Assembly (NCBI GenBank): GCA_011050175.1 | Contig: DRGF01000134.1 | Span: 1 to 10,414, forward strand | DNA from: Thermococcus sp. | GTDB taxonomy: Archaea; Methanobacteriota_B; Thermococci; Thermococcales; Thermococcaceae | Reading direction: 5' to 3' | Length of the DNA stretch: 10,414 nucleotides | Notes under the pieces: generated by a model | Database searches by the model: none | Told to the model about the DNA's origin: nothing | The model's input: only the letters and a program-made list of their open reading frames with translations | Translations under genes and position numbers: made by a program | Shown here: positions 1-6,836 of the stretch, one piece after another | How positions within the stretch are numbered: the first letter of the stretch is position 1 | Layout of the letters: the number at the start of each line of letters is the position of its first letter

Positions 1-12
1 CGGGTGATATGT

Positions 13-678
13 GTGGACAGTAAGAAAATCTTTGCCATAATAATTGTGATTGCTTTTATCGGTTTTGTAGTTAATTATAGCATCGACCATTATCAGGGCG
101 GAGAAATCTATGAAGCCGCGAATGAGGGTTTTAACTTGCTTCAAAAAGGATTCAACGTCACAGTCTTAGTGAAAACCGTAGATGGAGAAACCTTAGAAGG
201 CGAGCTCTTTTCGGTTAGTGGTTCAACGGTCTACATCATTAAGGATGGAAAGAAGCTCACTATCGGGGGCCCCTCCGCTACAAAGGAGGATATAAAGGCA
301 AAGCGTCTCGAAATTAAAGCAAACGGCTATGTCTACGTCTACGAGCTCCCACCTAAGAGCGGTAAGTGCAGTGAAGTTATTGAAGGGCTCAAAGTGGACG
401 CCTACTCCCAGCGTTTTTCAGGATTGATATTTGTAAAAGGCCTCACCGACCCGATAGAGATAGGAAAACTCAAATACCACGTGGACTACCTCACCTACGG
501 GTCCATCGACGTGAAGCAGTCACTCCCGGACGGTGTTGTTTTGACGGCCGGTATGGTGCCGATTGAGATTCTCGGGAAGTACCTTGGAGACAGGGAAGTT
601 TACATGTACGGGACGCTCTACGTGAACTCAGATGAGCGCAATCTGCCCCTTACGCTGCTGGAGGTGAAAACTCCATGA
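13..678 (+). CDS. Membrane-anchored extracytoplasmic protein of unknown function, first gene of surface-glycan operon in window
   Basis: I do not recognise the family. The protein has a short charged start (MDSKK), one strongly hydrophobic segment (about residues 5-20) and then roughly 200 residues that look soluble and beta-rich, with many alternating V/Y/I strands. This suggests an N-terminal anchor with an outward-facing domain. It has a single cysteine in the soluble part, and one N-glycosylation sequon (NVT) soon after the anchor. I chose GTG at 13 because GGTGAT (3-8) sits just before it as a ribosome binding site. GTG at 4 is in frame, and a start beyond the window edge cannot be excluded. 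Its stop overlaps the start of the Wzy-like polymerase gene (ATGA at 675-678), so the two are translated together. By position it could be an accessory factor of polysaccharide polymerisation or export, but that is inference from context only. Confidence 0.75.
   Translation: MDSKKIFAIIIVIAFIGFVVNYSIDHYQGGEIYEAANEGFNLLQKGFNVTVLVKTVDGETLEGELFSVSGSTVYIIKDGKKLTIGGPSATKEDIKAKRLEIKANGYVYVYELPPKSGKCSEVIEGLKVDAYSQRFSGLIFVKGLTDPIEIGKLKYHVDYLTYGSIDVKQSLPDGVVLTAGMVPIEILGKYLGDREVYMYGTLYVNSDERNLPLTLLEVKTP
660..667 (+). promoter_or_regulatory. Ribosome binding site of the first Wzy-like gene
   Basis: GGAGGTGA is a full complement of the archaeal 16S rRNA 3' end. It lies inside the end of the preceding gene and 7 nt before ATG 675. 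It fixes that start and supports re-initiation at the overlapping ATGA. Confidence 0.85.
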
Positions 679-1667
679 GATTGAGGCTTTCTTTTATAAT
701 TCCAGCCTTTTTCATGGCATTCATAGCTCTTGGTGCGGCTTCATATAAGACGATCTTAATAGGCACTATCTTCGCGATGGCCTTTGCATACGGAGTTTTT
801 AAAGGTGAAGAGACCCCCTGGAAAGAGAAGGAATTCAAATTCATAAAGGAAGAATACCTGCTCTGGGCTTTTTTGATATCGTTGCTTTTGGTCCTGCTCC
901 AGATATTAATTATTGGAAAGGTTCCTCTCTTAGATTCATCGGCTAGGCATCTATTAAGCCCACATCTAACGGCCCTAACATACTTTTTAGGTGTCCCATC
1001 AAGCGTGTATCTTTTTTCAAAGGGGAATAAATATGCCCTTGCTTACCCAATTCTCGTGGCATTATACGGGTACAGGACCCCCGTTTTGGTCAGTTTTCTA
1101 GCCTTTGGGGCCGCTTATTTTGAAAGGATAGAACTCAGGCCGAAGCACTTCGCGGGTTTCTCTCTTTTAATTTTGGCTGGATTTGTAGGGATTGCCCTCG
1201 CGAGAGGGGAAACATTAAGCGCACAACTCTTTAGAATCCAGGCAACGACCTCCGTTTTGGACGTCATAATGGAGAGAGCTCCATGGCATGGTTTTTACCA
1301 CGGCCACCTCCAGTGGGCAGGAATTAGGTCTTACATAGTGGGCGGTTATTCACCAAGAGGCCTAGTAGCGCGCTTTTTGTACGTGAAGACAGGAGTTTCA
1401 ATAACTCCAACGCTTTTAGGGGGCATGTATTTGGATTTTGGGCTTTTCTCAATCATAGAAGGCTTTTTGCTCGGGATGTATTACGGCATGATTAGCAAGG
1501 CCAAAAATCTTCTTTTGAAGGTGATTTACTACACCACCCTCGCCTATGGTGTCGTGGGCGTCGAGACGGGAATTCTGGACCTGCCGGTTTACTTGTTCTT
1601 CTTCGCAGGCATCTACGCCCTGATAAGGGGGAAGTACTCCATAAGGGTGGTGAAAGTTGCGGAGTGA
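675..1667 (+). CDS. Polytopic membrane protein, Wzy-like oligosaccharide repeat-unit polymerase candidate
   Basis: This 330-residue protein is mostly hydrophobic, with about nine to ten predicted membrane segments. Motifs in order are GKVPLL (81-86) followed by Arg91, YGYRTP (131-136, Arg134), RGETLSAQLFRI (177-188), a presumed external loop with His/Trp-rich sequence (203-215), and ITPTLLGGMYLDFG (243-256). It ends with an ETG motif (297-299) before the last membrane segments. A 'G-x-[VI]-P-[LI]-L' element followed by Arg, then a late 'Y-x-D-x-G' element before a membrane helix, is the layout I associate with oligosaccharide repeat-unit polymerases (Wzy/O-antigen polymerase group). These join lipid-linked glycan units on the outer face of the membrane. 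The next gene encodes a protein with the same motif order. Polymerase function is inferred, because this group diverges fast and an O-antigen-ligase-like role is possible. It overlaps both neighbours and carries a good Shine-Dalgarno site. Confidence 0.7.
   Translation: MRLRLSFIIPAFFMAFIALGAASYKTILIGTIFAMAFAYGVFKGEETPWKEKEFKFIKEEYLLWAFLISLLLVLLQILIIGKVPLLDSSARHLLSPHLTALTYFLGVPSSVYLFSKGNKYALAYPILVALYGYRTPVLVSFLAFGAAYFERIELRPKHFAGFSLLILAGFVGIALARGETLSAQLFRIQATTSVLDVIMERAPWHGFYHGHLQWAGIRSYIVGGYSPRGLVARFLYVKTGVSITPTLLGGMYLDFGLFSIIEGFLLGMYYGMISKAKNLLLKVIYYTTLAYGVVGVETGILDLPVYLFFFAGIYALIRGKYSIRVVKVAE
1646..1653 (+). promoter_or_regulatory. Ribosome binding site of the second Wzy-like gene
   Basis: GGTGGTGA differs by one base from the optimal GGAGGTGA and lies within the end of the preceding gene. 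It is only 3 nt before TTG 1657, which is close. No ATG or GTG occurs in this frame nearby, so TTG is the best start. Confidence 0.55.
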
Positions 1668-2745
1668 TAAAATTTTAGCACTCTTTTTGGCCTCCTACAT
1701 TTCCCTCGCACTGCTTGGAAAGTTCACTTTTAGAGATTACCTCGGCGGGCTCAGCTGGGGTGCGTTGCTTTATGCGCTGGGGTTTTCTTTGATGCTACTC
1801 CTGGGGTATAACGTTGAAAAGAAGTTTAACCGCCCACCCCAGCGGACTTACGTTTACTTGGTGCTTGGCGTTTTGGTAAGTTTGGCGGCTGGAATTTTTG
1901 GAGTTGTGGTCGCTTTGATCGTCCTATTGGGTGGAAGTATCATTCTAAGGAGAATCTGGCAGGAATATCACAGATATATCTACTGGGCCGGAATAGCCCT
2001 GGTGATTGCTCTCCCCCTCATAGCGATGGTTAAAGGCGTAATTCCAATTCTACACCCCCAGACGAGGTACAGTGATTTGAAAGACCTATACCTGGTATCT
2101 GCCATTTTTGCTTCTCTCCTCATTGCATATAAACCGAACCCGATTGTTTTTCTTCTGGGAGAAGCTTTTGCAGTAGTTTCGACTTTTAGAACCAACGCCC
2201 TCATGATTTTTTTAACCTACCTGTTTAGGGCTGAAAAAAAGGAATTGAAACGGCTTTTAATAATCGGCGTTCCTTTGATTGGATTGGCGTTCTTAGCCCG
2301 TTTCTACGCAACTAAGAGCGTGTATCCCATCTGGAAGCTCGGCTTCCTCCAGAGTCTGGTCTACAGGGCCGGATTTTCTTACATGGTTTATGAGAAGCTC
2401 TTCTCCCTGGGGATGCCCTTTGGAAATTTTGAACTTCTCCTCAACTCGAATGCAAGGGAATACGTCGCGGCCCTTTTCGGGAAGGTGCAGAACTACACTT
2501 ACACAATTTTCGGACAGCCTGCCTATGATCTGGGCGTTTTTGGGCTTCTTGAAGCCTTCATCGTGGGGATGGCATTGAGCGATTCTGAGAAGTCACCAAT
2601 GTTCAAGGCCCTCAGCCTGGCTTTTTTAGTCCCTGCAATTGAGACCGGTTTTGACGCTTTAAACTTCGGAATTTTAATGGGCTCCGCTTACTTTGCCCTA
2701 CTTACCAGCAGAAACGTTGCCAATATCGGGGGGAATATGGGATGA
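1657..2745 (+). CDS. Polytopic membrane protein, second Wzy-like repeat-unit polymerase candidate (probable paralogue of preceding gene)
   Basis: This 362-residue protein has about ten hydrophobic segments and no long soluble domain. The start is TTG, chosen because the frame has no better codon near the ribosome binding site; it overlaps the previous gene by 11 bases. Motifs parallel those of its neighbour: GVIPIL (127-132) with Arg137, FRTN (177-180, Arg178), a late Y-x-D-x-G element (Tyr290 to Gly293) and ETG (329-331). Spacing is similar: 51 versus 53 residues between the first two motifs, and 151 versus 163 from the Arg-Thr pair to ETG. I infer that the two are diverged tandem paralogues of the oligosaccharide repeat-unit polymerase type. 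It has about 46 extra residues before the first motif compared with its neighbour. The two may make different linkages, act as a pair, or one may have become an auxiliary or ligase. The next gene starts at an overlapping ATGA. Confidence 0.65.
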   Translation: MRSDKILALFLASYISLALLGKFTFRDYLGGLSWGALLYALGFSLMLLLGYNVEKKFNRPPQRTYVYLVLGVLVSLAAGIFGVVVALIVLLGGSIILRRIWQEYHRYIYWAGIALVIALPLIAMVKGVIPILHPQTRYSDLKDLYLVSAIFASLLIAYKPNPIVFLLGEAFAVVSTFRTNALMIFLTYLFRAEKKELKRLLIIGVPLIGLAFLARFYATKSVYPIWKLGFLQSLVYRAGFSYMVYEKLFSLGMPFGNFELLLNSNAREYVAALFGKVQNYTYTIFGQPAYDLGVFGLLEAFIVGMALSDSEKSPMFKALSLAFLVPAIETGFDALNFGILMGSAYFALLTSRNVANIGGNMG

Positions 2746-4175
2746 ACGTCAATATAAAGACGATTGGTAGAAGCAACCTGGTCTTGGCCGGTATATTTAT
2801 AGCTGCCTTGAGTTTAAGCCTGTTTTCCCTGCCTCCCACGCTGAGCATAACCTACGACGAGGCCCTGTACATCAACGTCGCAAGAAACCTCGCAAGGGAC
2901 ATCTCCAGCTTTACGTACCAGGGAGTGTATATGATGTACCGCCCCCCTCTGTATCCCTACACGCTCTCAGCTTTTTATCGTCTCTATGAGTATGCCCACC
3001 ATCTTACAATAGCGAGAACAATCTCCGCAATCTTCTATGCACTAACCGCAGTGCTAGTGTACCTCTTTGCGGTAGAGCTTTTCAAAGATTGGAAGAAAGG
3101 CGTTGCTGCAAGCCTATTCTACATCCTGAGCCCACTAAGCTTCACAATGTCAAACAGGGCCCTGGTGCACAGCGAGTTCTCTTTTTTCTACACATTAGCA
3201 GTGTTTTTGTTATACAAAGGGACCCGGGACAAAAACAGTAAACTGATTTACGTATCCTTTGTGTCTGCCGGTTTGGCGGTTTTAACGCGCTATACCGGAC
3301 TCTCCATAATTGGTGTCTTCGTGGCATACCTGTATCTAATTTCCCACTGGGACTGGCTCAAAAGAAAGGAAACTTACGTGGGGTTCGCACTCTTTGCATT
3401 AACTCTATCCCCCTGGATGTACATGGGCCACGTTCACTACGGGGGCGCCCTCAGACCATTTTCAGTTGCAATGACGGTTATCACAAAAGATACGCCGGTT
3501 TCAGCGTCCGAGTACCTTGTCGAAGTTTCAGAAATCCTGGGAGCTCCAGCCGTAATACTAGCTCTCCTGGGATTTGGAAGCCTCAAAAAGGACAACGTTG
3601 GGTGGCTAATAATTAGCTGGGGCGTTGTGGGTCTTATGGGAATACTGACCGTTACCCACAAGGAGGCAAGGTTTGTGACTTTCCTGATGCCCTTGCTGGC
3701 AATCCTCTGTGCACAGGGGGCTTTCTCAGTGGCCGAGTTGTTTTTCAAGCACGTTCCGTATCCAAACAGGTTTAAACTGGTGCTTTTGGCCATCATTATT
3801 GGGATTGGTCTTGTATCATCTGCCCACCACTCTCTTCAATACAAGCAGGCGTGGGATGCTCAATTCCTCGAAGAGAACAGGGCAGTTCACTACGCCAGCG
3901 AAAGATTCAACCCGCAGATTATTGGAGTGAGCCCCAGATTTTACACGCTGGCCGGTTATTACTTCCCTGATTCCAAGGTTTATCATCTGCTCCCAACGGA
4001 TTACATAAAATCCAGCGTTAAGAAAGGGGAGCTGGACCTGATAATATGGAGGTATGAAAGCAGTGGGGGCAACATACTAAAAATAATAGAGGAGTCCGGC
4101 AAATATAAACTTGTCAGAGAATTCCAAGATGGGAAAATAAAGGTTTTCGTGGTGTCTCCCCCACAGAAGGGCTGA
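2742..4175 (+). CDS. GT-C glycosyltransferase, family 39 (PMT/ArnT-like)
   Basis: This 477-residue integral membrane protein is predicted to transfer a sugar from a polyprenyl-phosphate donor on the outer face of the membrane. After a first membrane segment (about 12-30) comes the first-loop acidic motif TYDEALY (Asp39, Glu40), the catalytic signature of PMT/ArnT-type enzymes. RPPLYP (67-72) follows and is also typical. Further support comes from VHSEF (142-146) and LTRYTG (181-186) between membrane segments, then a run of helices and a soluble C-terminal domain of roughly 90 residues (from about 385) facing outward. The family includes protein O-mannosyltransferases, ArnT lipid A modifiers and many prokaryotic surface-glycan enzymes. 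The acceptor here cannot be read from sequence. Its start overlaps the stop of the preceding gene, and a G-run (2728-2733) lies 8 nt before ATG 2742. It is the last gene of the operon. Confidence 0.85.
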   Translation: MNVNIKTIGRSNLVLAGIFIAALSLSLFSLPPTLSITYDEALYINVARNLARDISSFTYQGVYMMYRPPLYPYTLSAFYRLYEYAHHLTIARTISAIFYALTAVLVYLFAVELFKDWKKGVAASLFYILSPLSFTMSNRALVHSEFSFFYTLAVFLLYKGTRDKNSKLIYVSFVSAGLAVLTRYTGLSIIGVFVAYLYLISHWDWLKRKETYVGFALFALTLSPWMYMGHVHYGGALRPFSVAMTVITKDTPVSASEYLVEVSEILGAPAVILALLGFGSLKKDNVGWLIISWGVVGLMGILTVTHKEARFVTFLMPLLAILCAQGAFSVAELFFKHVPYPNRFKLVLLAIIIGIGLVSSAHHSLQYKQAWDAQFLEENRAVHYASERFNPQIIGVSPRFYTLAGYYFPDSKVYHLLPTDYIKSSVKKGELDLIIWRYESSGGNILKIIEESGKYKLVREFQDGKIKVFVVSPPQKG

Positions 4176-4256
4176 CTGCGGCGGATTCAATTTTCCGTTT
4201 CACTTTAAATCCTCAAAAACAAGAAATAGACATGTCAGTCCAAATGAACACATTCG

Positions 4257-4273
4257 TCTTCTCCTTTATTTCT
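4257..4273 (+). terminator. Possible pyrimidine-rich terminator after the glycan operon
   Basis: The 185-base gap after the glycosyltransferase gene contains short T-rich stretches, the best being the pyrimidine tract at 4257-4273, with a weaker one at 4187-4202. Archaeal termination needs only T-rich tracts, so one may end the operon. Neither is a strong uninterrupted T-run. Otherwise 4176-4300 shows only an isolated 8-bp palindrome (GACATGTC, 4229-4236) that is probably chance. Confidence 0.3.
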
Positions 4274-4303
4274 GTACGTCAGAGAACAGCCATGGATAGT
4301 TAA

Positions 4304-4312
4304 TTTTAAATA
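4304..4312 (+). promoter_or_regulatory. TATA box of ppsA
   Basis: TTTTAAATA lies in an AT-rich island (4299-4314) upstream of ppsA. At the usual archaeal distance it would start transcription near 4330-4337, giving a leader of about 25-30 nt that contains the Shine-Dalgarno site. It is the only convincing TATA-like element in this gap. Confidence 0.6.
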
Positions 4313-4325
4313 TGGGCCTTCGATA

Positions 4326-4342
4326 TATCACCCGCAGTAAAC
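4326..4342 (+). promoter_or_regulatory. Half-match to the Thermococcales glycolytic motif (TGM)
   Basis: TATCAC is followed by five bases and GTAAAC. The known TGM bound by the TrmB-like regulator (Tgr/TrmBL1) is TATCAC-N5-GTGATA. The left half is exact, while the right half matches at only three of six positions. It lies downstream of the TATA box, near the expected transcription start. It may be a degenerate operator or chance. Confidence 0.3.
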
Positions 4343-4348
4343 GATTGT

Positions 4349-4356
4349 GGAGGGAT
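4349..4356 (+). promoter_or_regulatory. Ribosome binding site of ppsA
   Basis: GGAGGGAT has its GGAGG core 7 nt before ATG 4361. This is a strong Shine-Dalgarno site, as expected of an abundant protein, and it fixes the start. Confidence 0.85.
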
Positions 4357-4360
4357 TCGC

Positions 4361-6715
4361 ATGAGCGAATACAAGTTTATAAGATGGTTTGAGGACCTCA
4401 GGAAGACCGACGTTCCCCTCGTCGGTGGAAAGGGTGCCAACCTCGGAGAAATGACCAACGCGGGAATACCCGTCCCGCCCGGATTCTGTGTTACCGCCGA
4501 GGCCTACAAGTACTTCGTTGAGAACGTTAAGCTTGAGGATGGTACCGTTCTCCAGGACTGGATTATGAGCATCATCGCTGAGACCAACGTCGATGACAGC
4601 AAGCAGCTCCAGGAGAACACCGCCAAGATCAGGCAGAAGATAATCGAGCTCCCGATGCTCCCGGAGATAGCCAAGGAGATCGAGGACGCTTACAAGAAGC
4701 TCAGCGCCAGGTACAACAAGGACGCCGTTTACGTCGCCGTTCGCTCTTCTGCCACCGCCGAGGACCTTCCCGAGGCCAGCTTCGCCGGCCAGCAGGAGAC
4801 CTACCTCGACGTCTACGGCGTTGAGGACGTCATAGACAAGGTCAAGAAGTGCTGGGCCAGCCTCTGGACCGCTCGCGCCACCTTCTACAGGGCCAAGCAG
4901 GGCTTCGACCACAGCAAGGTCTACCTCTCGGCTGTGGTTCAGAAGATGGTCAACAGCGAGACCAGCGGTGTCATGTTCACCGCCAACCCTGTCACCAACG
5001 ACAGGAGCGAGATAATGATCAACGCCGCCTGGGGCCTCGGTGAGGCCGTCGTTAGCGGAAGCGTTTCCCCGGACGAGTACATCGTCGAGAAGGGCACCTG
5101 GAAGATTAAGGAGAAGTACATCGCTAAGAAGGAAGTTATGGTCGTCCGCAACCCGGAGACCGGCAAGGGCACCGTCTACGTCAAGGTCGCCGACTACCTC
5201 GGCCCCGAGTGGGTTGAGAAGCAGGTTCTCACCGAGGAGCAGATCATCGAGGTCGCCAAGATTGGCGCCAAGATTGAGGAGCACTACGGCTGGCCGCAGG
5301 ACATCGAGTGGGCCTACGACAAGGACGACGGCAAGCTCTACATCGTCCAGAGCAGGCCGATCACCACCCTCAAGGAGGAGGTTAAGACGGAGGAGGCTGA
5401 GATGACCGAGGAGATGAAGGTTCTCCTCAAGGGCCTTGGTGCCTCACCGGGTGTCGGTGCTGGTAAGGTTGTCGTCATATTCGACGCCAGCGAGATCGAC
5501 AAGGTCAAGGAGGGCGACGTCCTCGTCACCACCATGACCAACCCGGACATGGTTCCGGCCATGAAGAGGGCCAGCGCCATCGTCACCGACGAGGGCGGAA
5601 GGACCTGCCACGCCGCCATCGTCAGCAGGGAGCTCGGTATCCCGGCCGTCGTCGGTACCAAGGAGGCCACCAAGGTCCTCAAGGACGGCATGCTCGTCAC
5701 CGTCGACGGTACCAGGGGTGTCGTCTACGAGGGCATAGTCAAGAGCCTCGTCAAGAAGGAGAGCGAGGAGAAGGCCGCCGGCGGACAGGTCGTCGTTGCT
5801 GGCGCTCCGCTCGTCACCGCCACCGAGGTCAAGGCCAACGTCTCAATGCCTGAGGTCGCCGAGAGGGCCGCTGCCACCGGCGCCGACGGTGTTGGACTCC
5901 TCAGGGCCGAGCACATGATCCTCGGTATCGGTGCCCACCCGATCAAGTTCATCAAGGAGGGCAAGGAAGAGGAGCTCGTCGAGAGGCTCGTTGAGGGCAT
6001 CAGGAAGGTCGTTGAGGCCTTCTACCCGAGGCGCGTCTGGTACAGGACCCTCGACGCCCCGACCAACGAGTTCCGCGAGCTTCCGGGCGGCGAGGACGAG
6101 CCGGAAGAGAGGAACCCGATGCTCGGATGGAGAGGAATCAGGCGTGGCCTCGACCAGCCGGAGCTCCTCAGGGCCGAGTTCAAGGCCATCAAGAGGCTCG
6201 TTGACGAGGGCTACGATAACATCGGTGTCATGCTCCCGCTCGTCAGCCACCCCGAGCAGGTCAGGAAGGCCAAGGAGATCGCCATGGAGGTCGGCCTCAT
6301 TCCGCACAAGGACGTCGAGTGGGGCGTCATGATTGAGACCCCGGCCAGCGCCCTCATCATCGAGGACCTCATCAAGGAGGGCCTTGACTTCGTCAGCTTC
6401 GGTACCAACGACCTCACCCAGTACACCCTCGCCATCGACAGGGACAACGAGCGCGTCTTCAAGCTCTACGACGAGAAGCACCCGGCCGTTCTCAAGCTCA
6501 TCGAGAACGTCATCAAGGTCTGCAAGAAGCACGGCGTCGAGACCAGCATCTGCGGCCAGGCCGGCAGCGACCCGAAGATGGTCAAGCTCCTCGTCAGGAT
6601 GGGCATCGACAGCGTCAGCGCCAACCCGGACGCCGTCGAGCTCGTCAGGAAGACCATCGCCAGGGAAGAGGCCAGGCTCCAGCTTGAGGCTGCCAGGAAG
6701 GCCCTCTTCGAGTGA
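4361..6715 (+). CDS. ppsA: Phosphoenolpyruvate synthase (pyruvate, water dikinase, EC 2.7.9.2)
   Basis: This cytosolic enzyme interconverts pyruvate + ATP + water with phosphoenolpyruvate + AMP + phosphate. At 784 residues it is full length for the family. The N-terminal nucleotide-binding domain (about 1-340) shows VGGKGANLGE (Lys24 at 24), VRSSATAEDLPEASFAGQQ (from 127, Arg128) and QSRPIT (330-335). The swivelling phosphohistidine domain (about 360-460) carries GGRTCHAAIVSRE with the phosphorylated His417. The C-terminal pyruvate/PEP-binding barrel has FGTNDLTQ (680-687) and ICGQAGSD with catalytic Cys731. No key residue is missing. In Thermococcales the enzyme has been shown to matter for glycolytic growth, where it can run toward pyruvate and ATP, as well as for gluconeogenesis. 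The gene stands alone with its own promoter. Its GC content and narrow codon set (AAG, GAG, CTC, GTC, GCC) differ sharply from the preceding operon and indicate high expression. Confidence 0.97.
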   Translation: MSEYKFIRWFEDLRKTDVPLVGGKGANLGEMTNAGIPVPPGFCVTAEAYKYFVENVKLEDGTVLQDWIMSIIAETNVDDSKQLQENTAKIRQKIIELPMLPEIAKEIEDAYKKLSARYNKDAVYVAVRSSATAEDLPEASFAGQQETYLDVYGVEDVIDKVKKCWASLWTARATFYRAKQGFDHSKVYLSAVVQKMVNSETSGVMFTANPVTNDRSEIMINAAWGLGEAVVSGSVSPDEYIVEKGTWKIKEKYIAKKEVMVVRNPETGKGTVYVKVADYLGPEWVEKQVLTEEQIIEVAKIGAKIEEHYGWPQDIEWAYDKDDGKLYIVQSRPITTLKEEVKTEEAEMTEEMKVLLKGLGASPGVGAGKVVVIFDASEIDKVKEGDVLVTTMTNPDMVPAMKRASAIVTDEGGRTCHAAIVSRELGIPAVVGTKEATKVLKDGMLVTVDGTRGVVYEGIVKSLVKKESEEKAAGGQVVVAGAPLVTATEVKANVSMPEVAERAAATGADGVGLLRAEHMILGIGAHPIKFIKEGKEEELVERLVEGIRKVVEAFYPRRVWYRTLDAPTNEFRELPGGEDEPEERNPMLGWRGIRRGLDQPELLRAEFKAIKRLVDEGYDNIGVMLPLVSHPEQVRKAKEIAMEVGLIPHKDVEWGVMIETPASALIIEDLIKEGLDFVSFGTNDLTQYTLAIDRDNERVFKLYDEKHPAVLKLIENVIKVCKKHGVETSICGQAGSDPKMVKLLVRMGIDSVSANPDAVELVRKTIAREEARLQLEAARKALFE

Positions 6716-6748
6716 CCTTCCACCTCTCTTTTCTATTCCGTTTTGTTT
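6716..6748 (+). terminator. Pyrimidine-rich terminator-like tract after ppsA
   Basis: Immediately after the TGA, 33 bases are almost all C or T, with T-clusters TTTT at 6730-6733 (within CTCTTTTCTA) and TTTTGTTT at 6741-6748. No hairpin is evident. T-rich tracts of this kind serve as intrinsic terminators in Thermococcales. Confidence 0.5.
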
Positions 6749-6754
6749 AACCTG

Positions 6755-6780
6755 TTGGAACGTATTCTTGGAACGAATTT
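6755..6780 (+). repeat. Two-copy 13-bp tandem repeat upstream of the first MATE promoter
   Basis: TTGGAACGTATTC is followed directly by TTGGAACGAATTT, matching at 11 of 13 positions. It ends about 25 bp before the TATA box, where archaeal activators or regulators can bind. It could equally be a chance short duplication. Confidence 0.4.
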
Positions 6781-6799
6781 GCTGGTCCTTTTATCCACA

Positions 6800-6834
6800 A
6801 TAAACTTTTTATACCAACGTTTCGACTGGTATCT
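6800..6834 (+). promoter_or_regulatory. Promoter of the first MATE gene, with possible operator
   Basis: ATAAACTTTTTATA (6800-6813) contains an A-rich BRE-like part and the TATA box TTTTTATA (6806-6813), whose centre is about 27 nt before ATG 6837. That spacing predicts a leaderless or nearly leaderless mRNA, and no Shine-Dalgarno site precedes the ATG. The block CGTTTCGACTG (6818-6828), between the TATA box and the start, recurs exactly before the second MATE gene. Over 6800-6834 the two promoters agree at 30 of 35 positions. Confidence 0.75.
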
Positions 6835-6836
6835 CA

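Noticed and set aside
4229..4236. Palindrome GACATGTC between the glycan operon and ppsA
   Set aside because: It is only 8 bp, the flanks do not extend the symmetry, and it is not at a promoter position.
4328..5284. A 318-codon open frame on the minus strand opposite ppsA, and another at 5843-6532
   Set aside because: They lie fully antisense to a clear enzyme gene. Their Leu/Asp/Val/Gly-rich low-complexity products are what the GC-ending codon bias of ppsA produces on the other strand. No start signal or family is recognisable.
6333..6803. A 156-codon plus-strand frame overlapping the end of ppsA
   Set aside because: The product is Ser/Arg/Pro-rich low complexity, a shifted reading of the ppsA codons, and merely runs on into the downstream gap.
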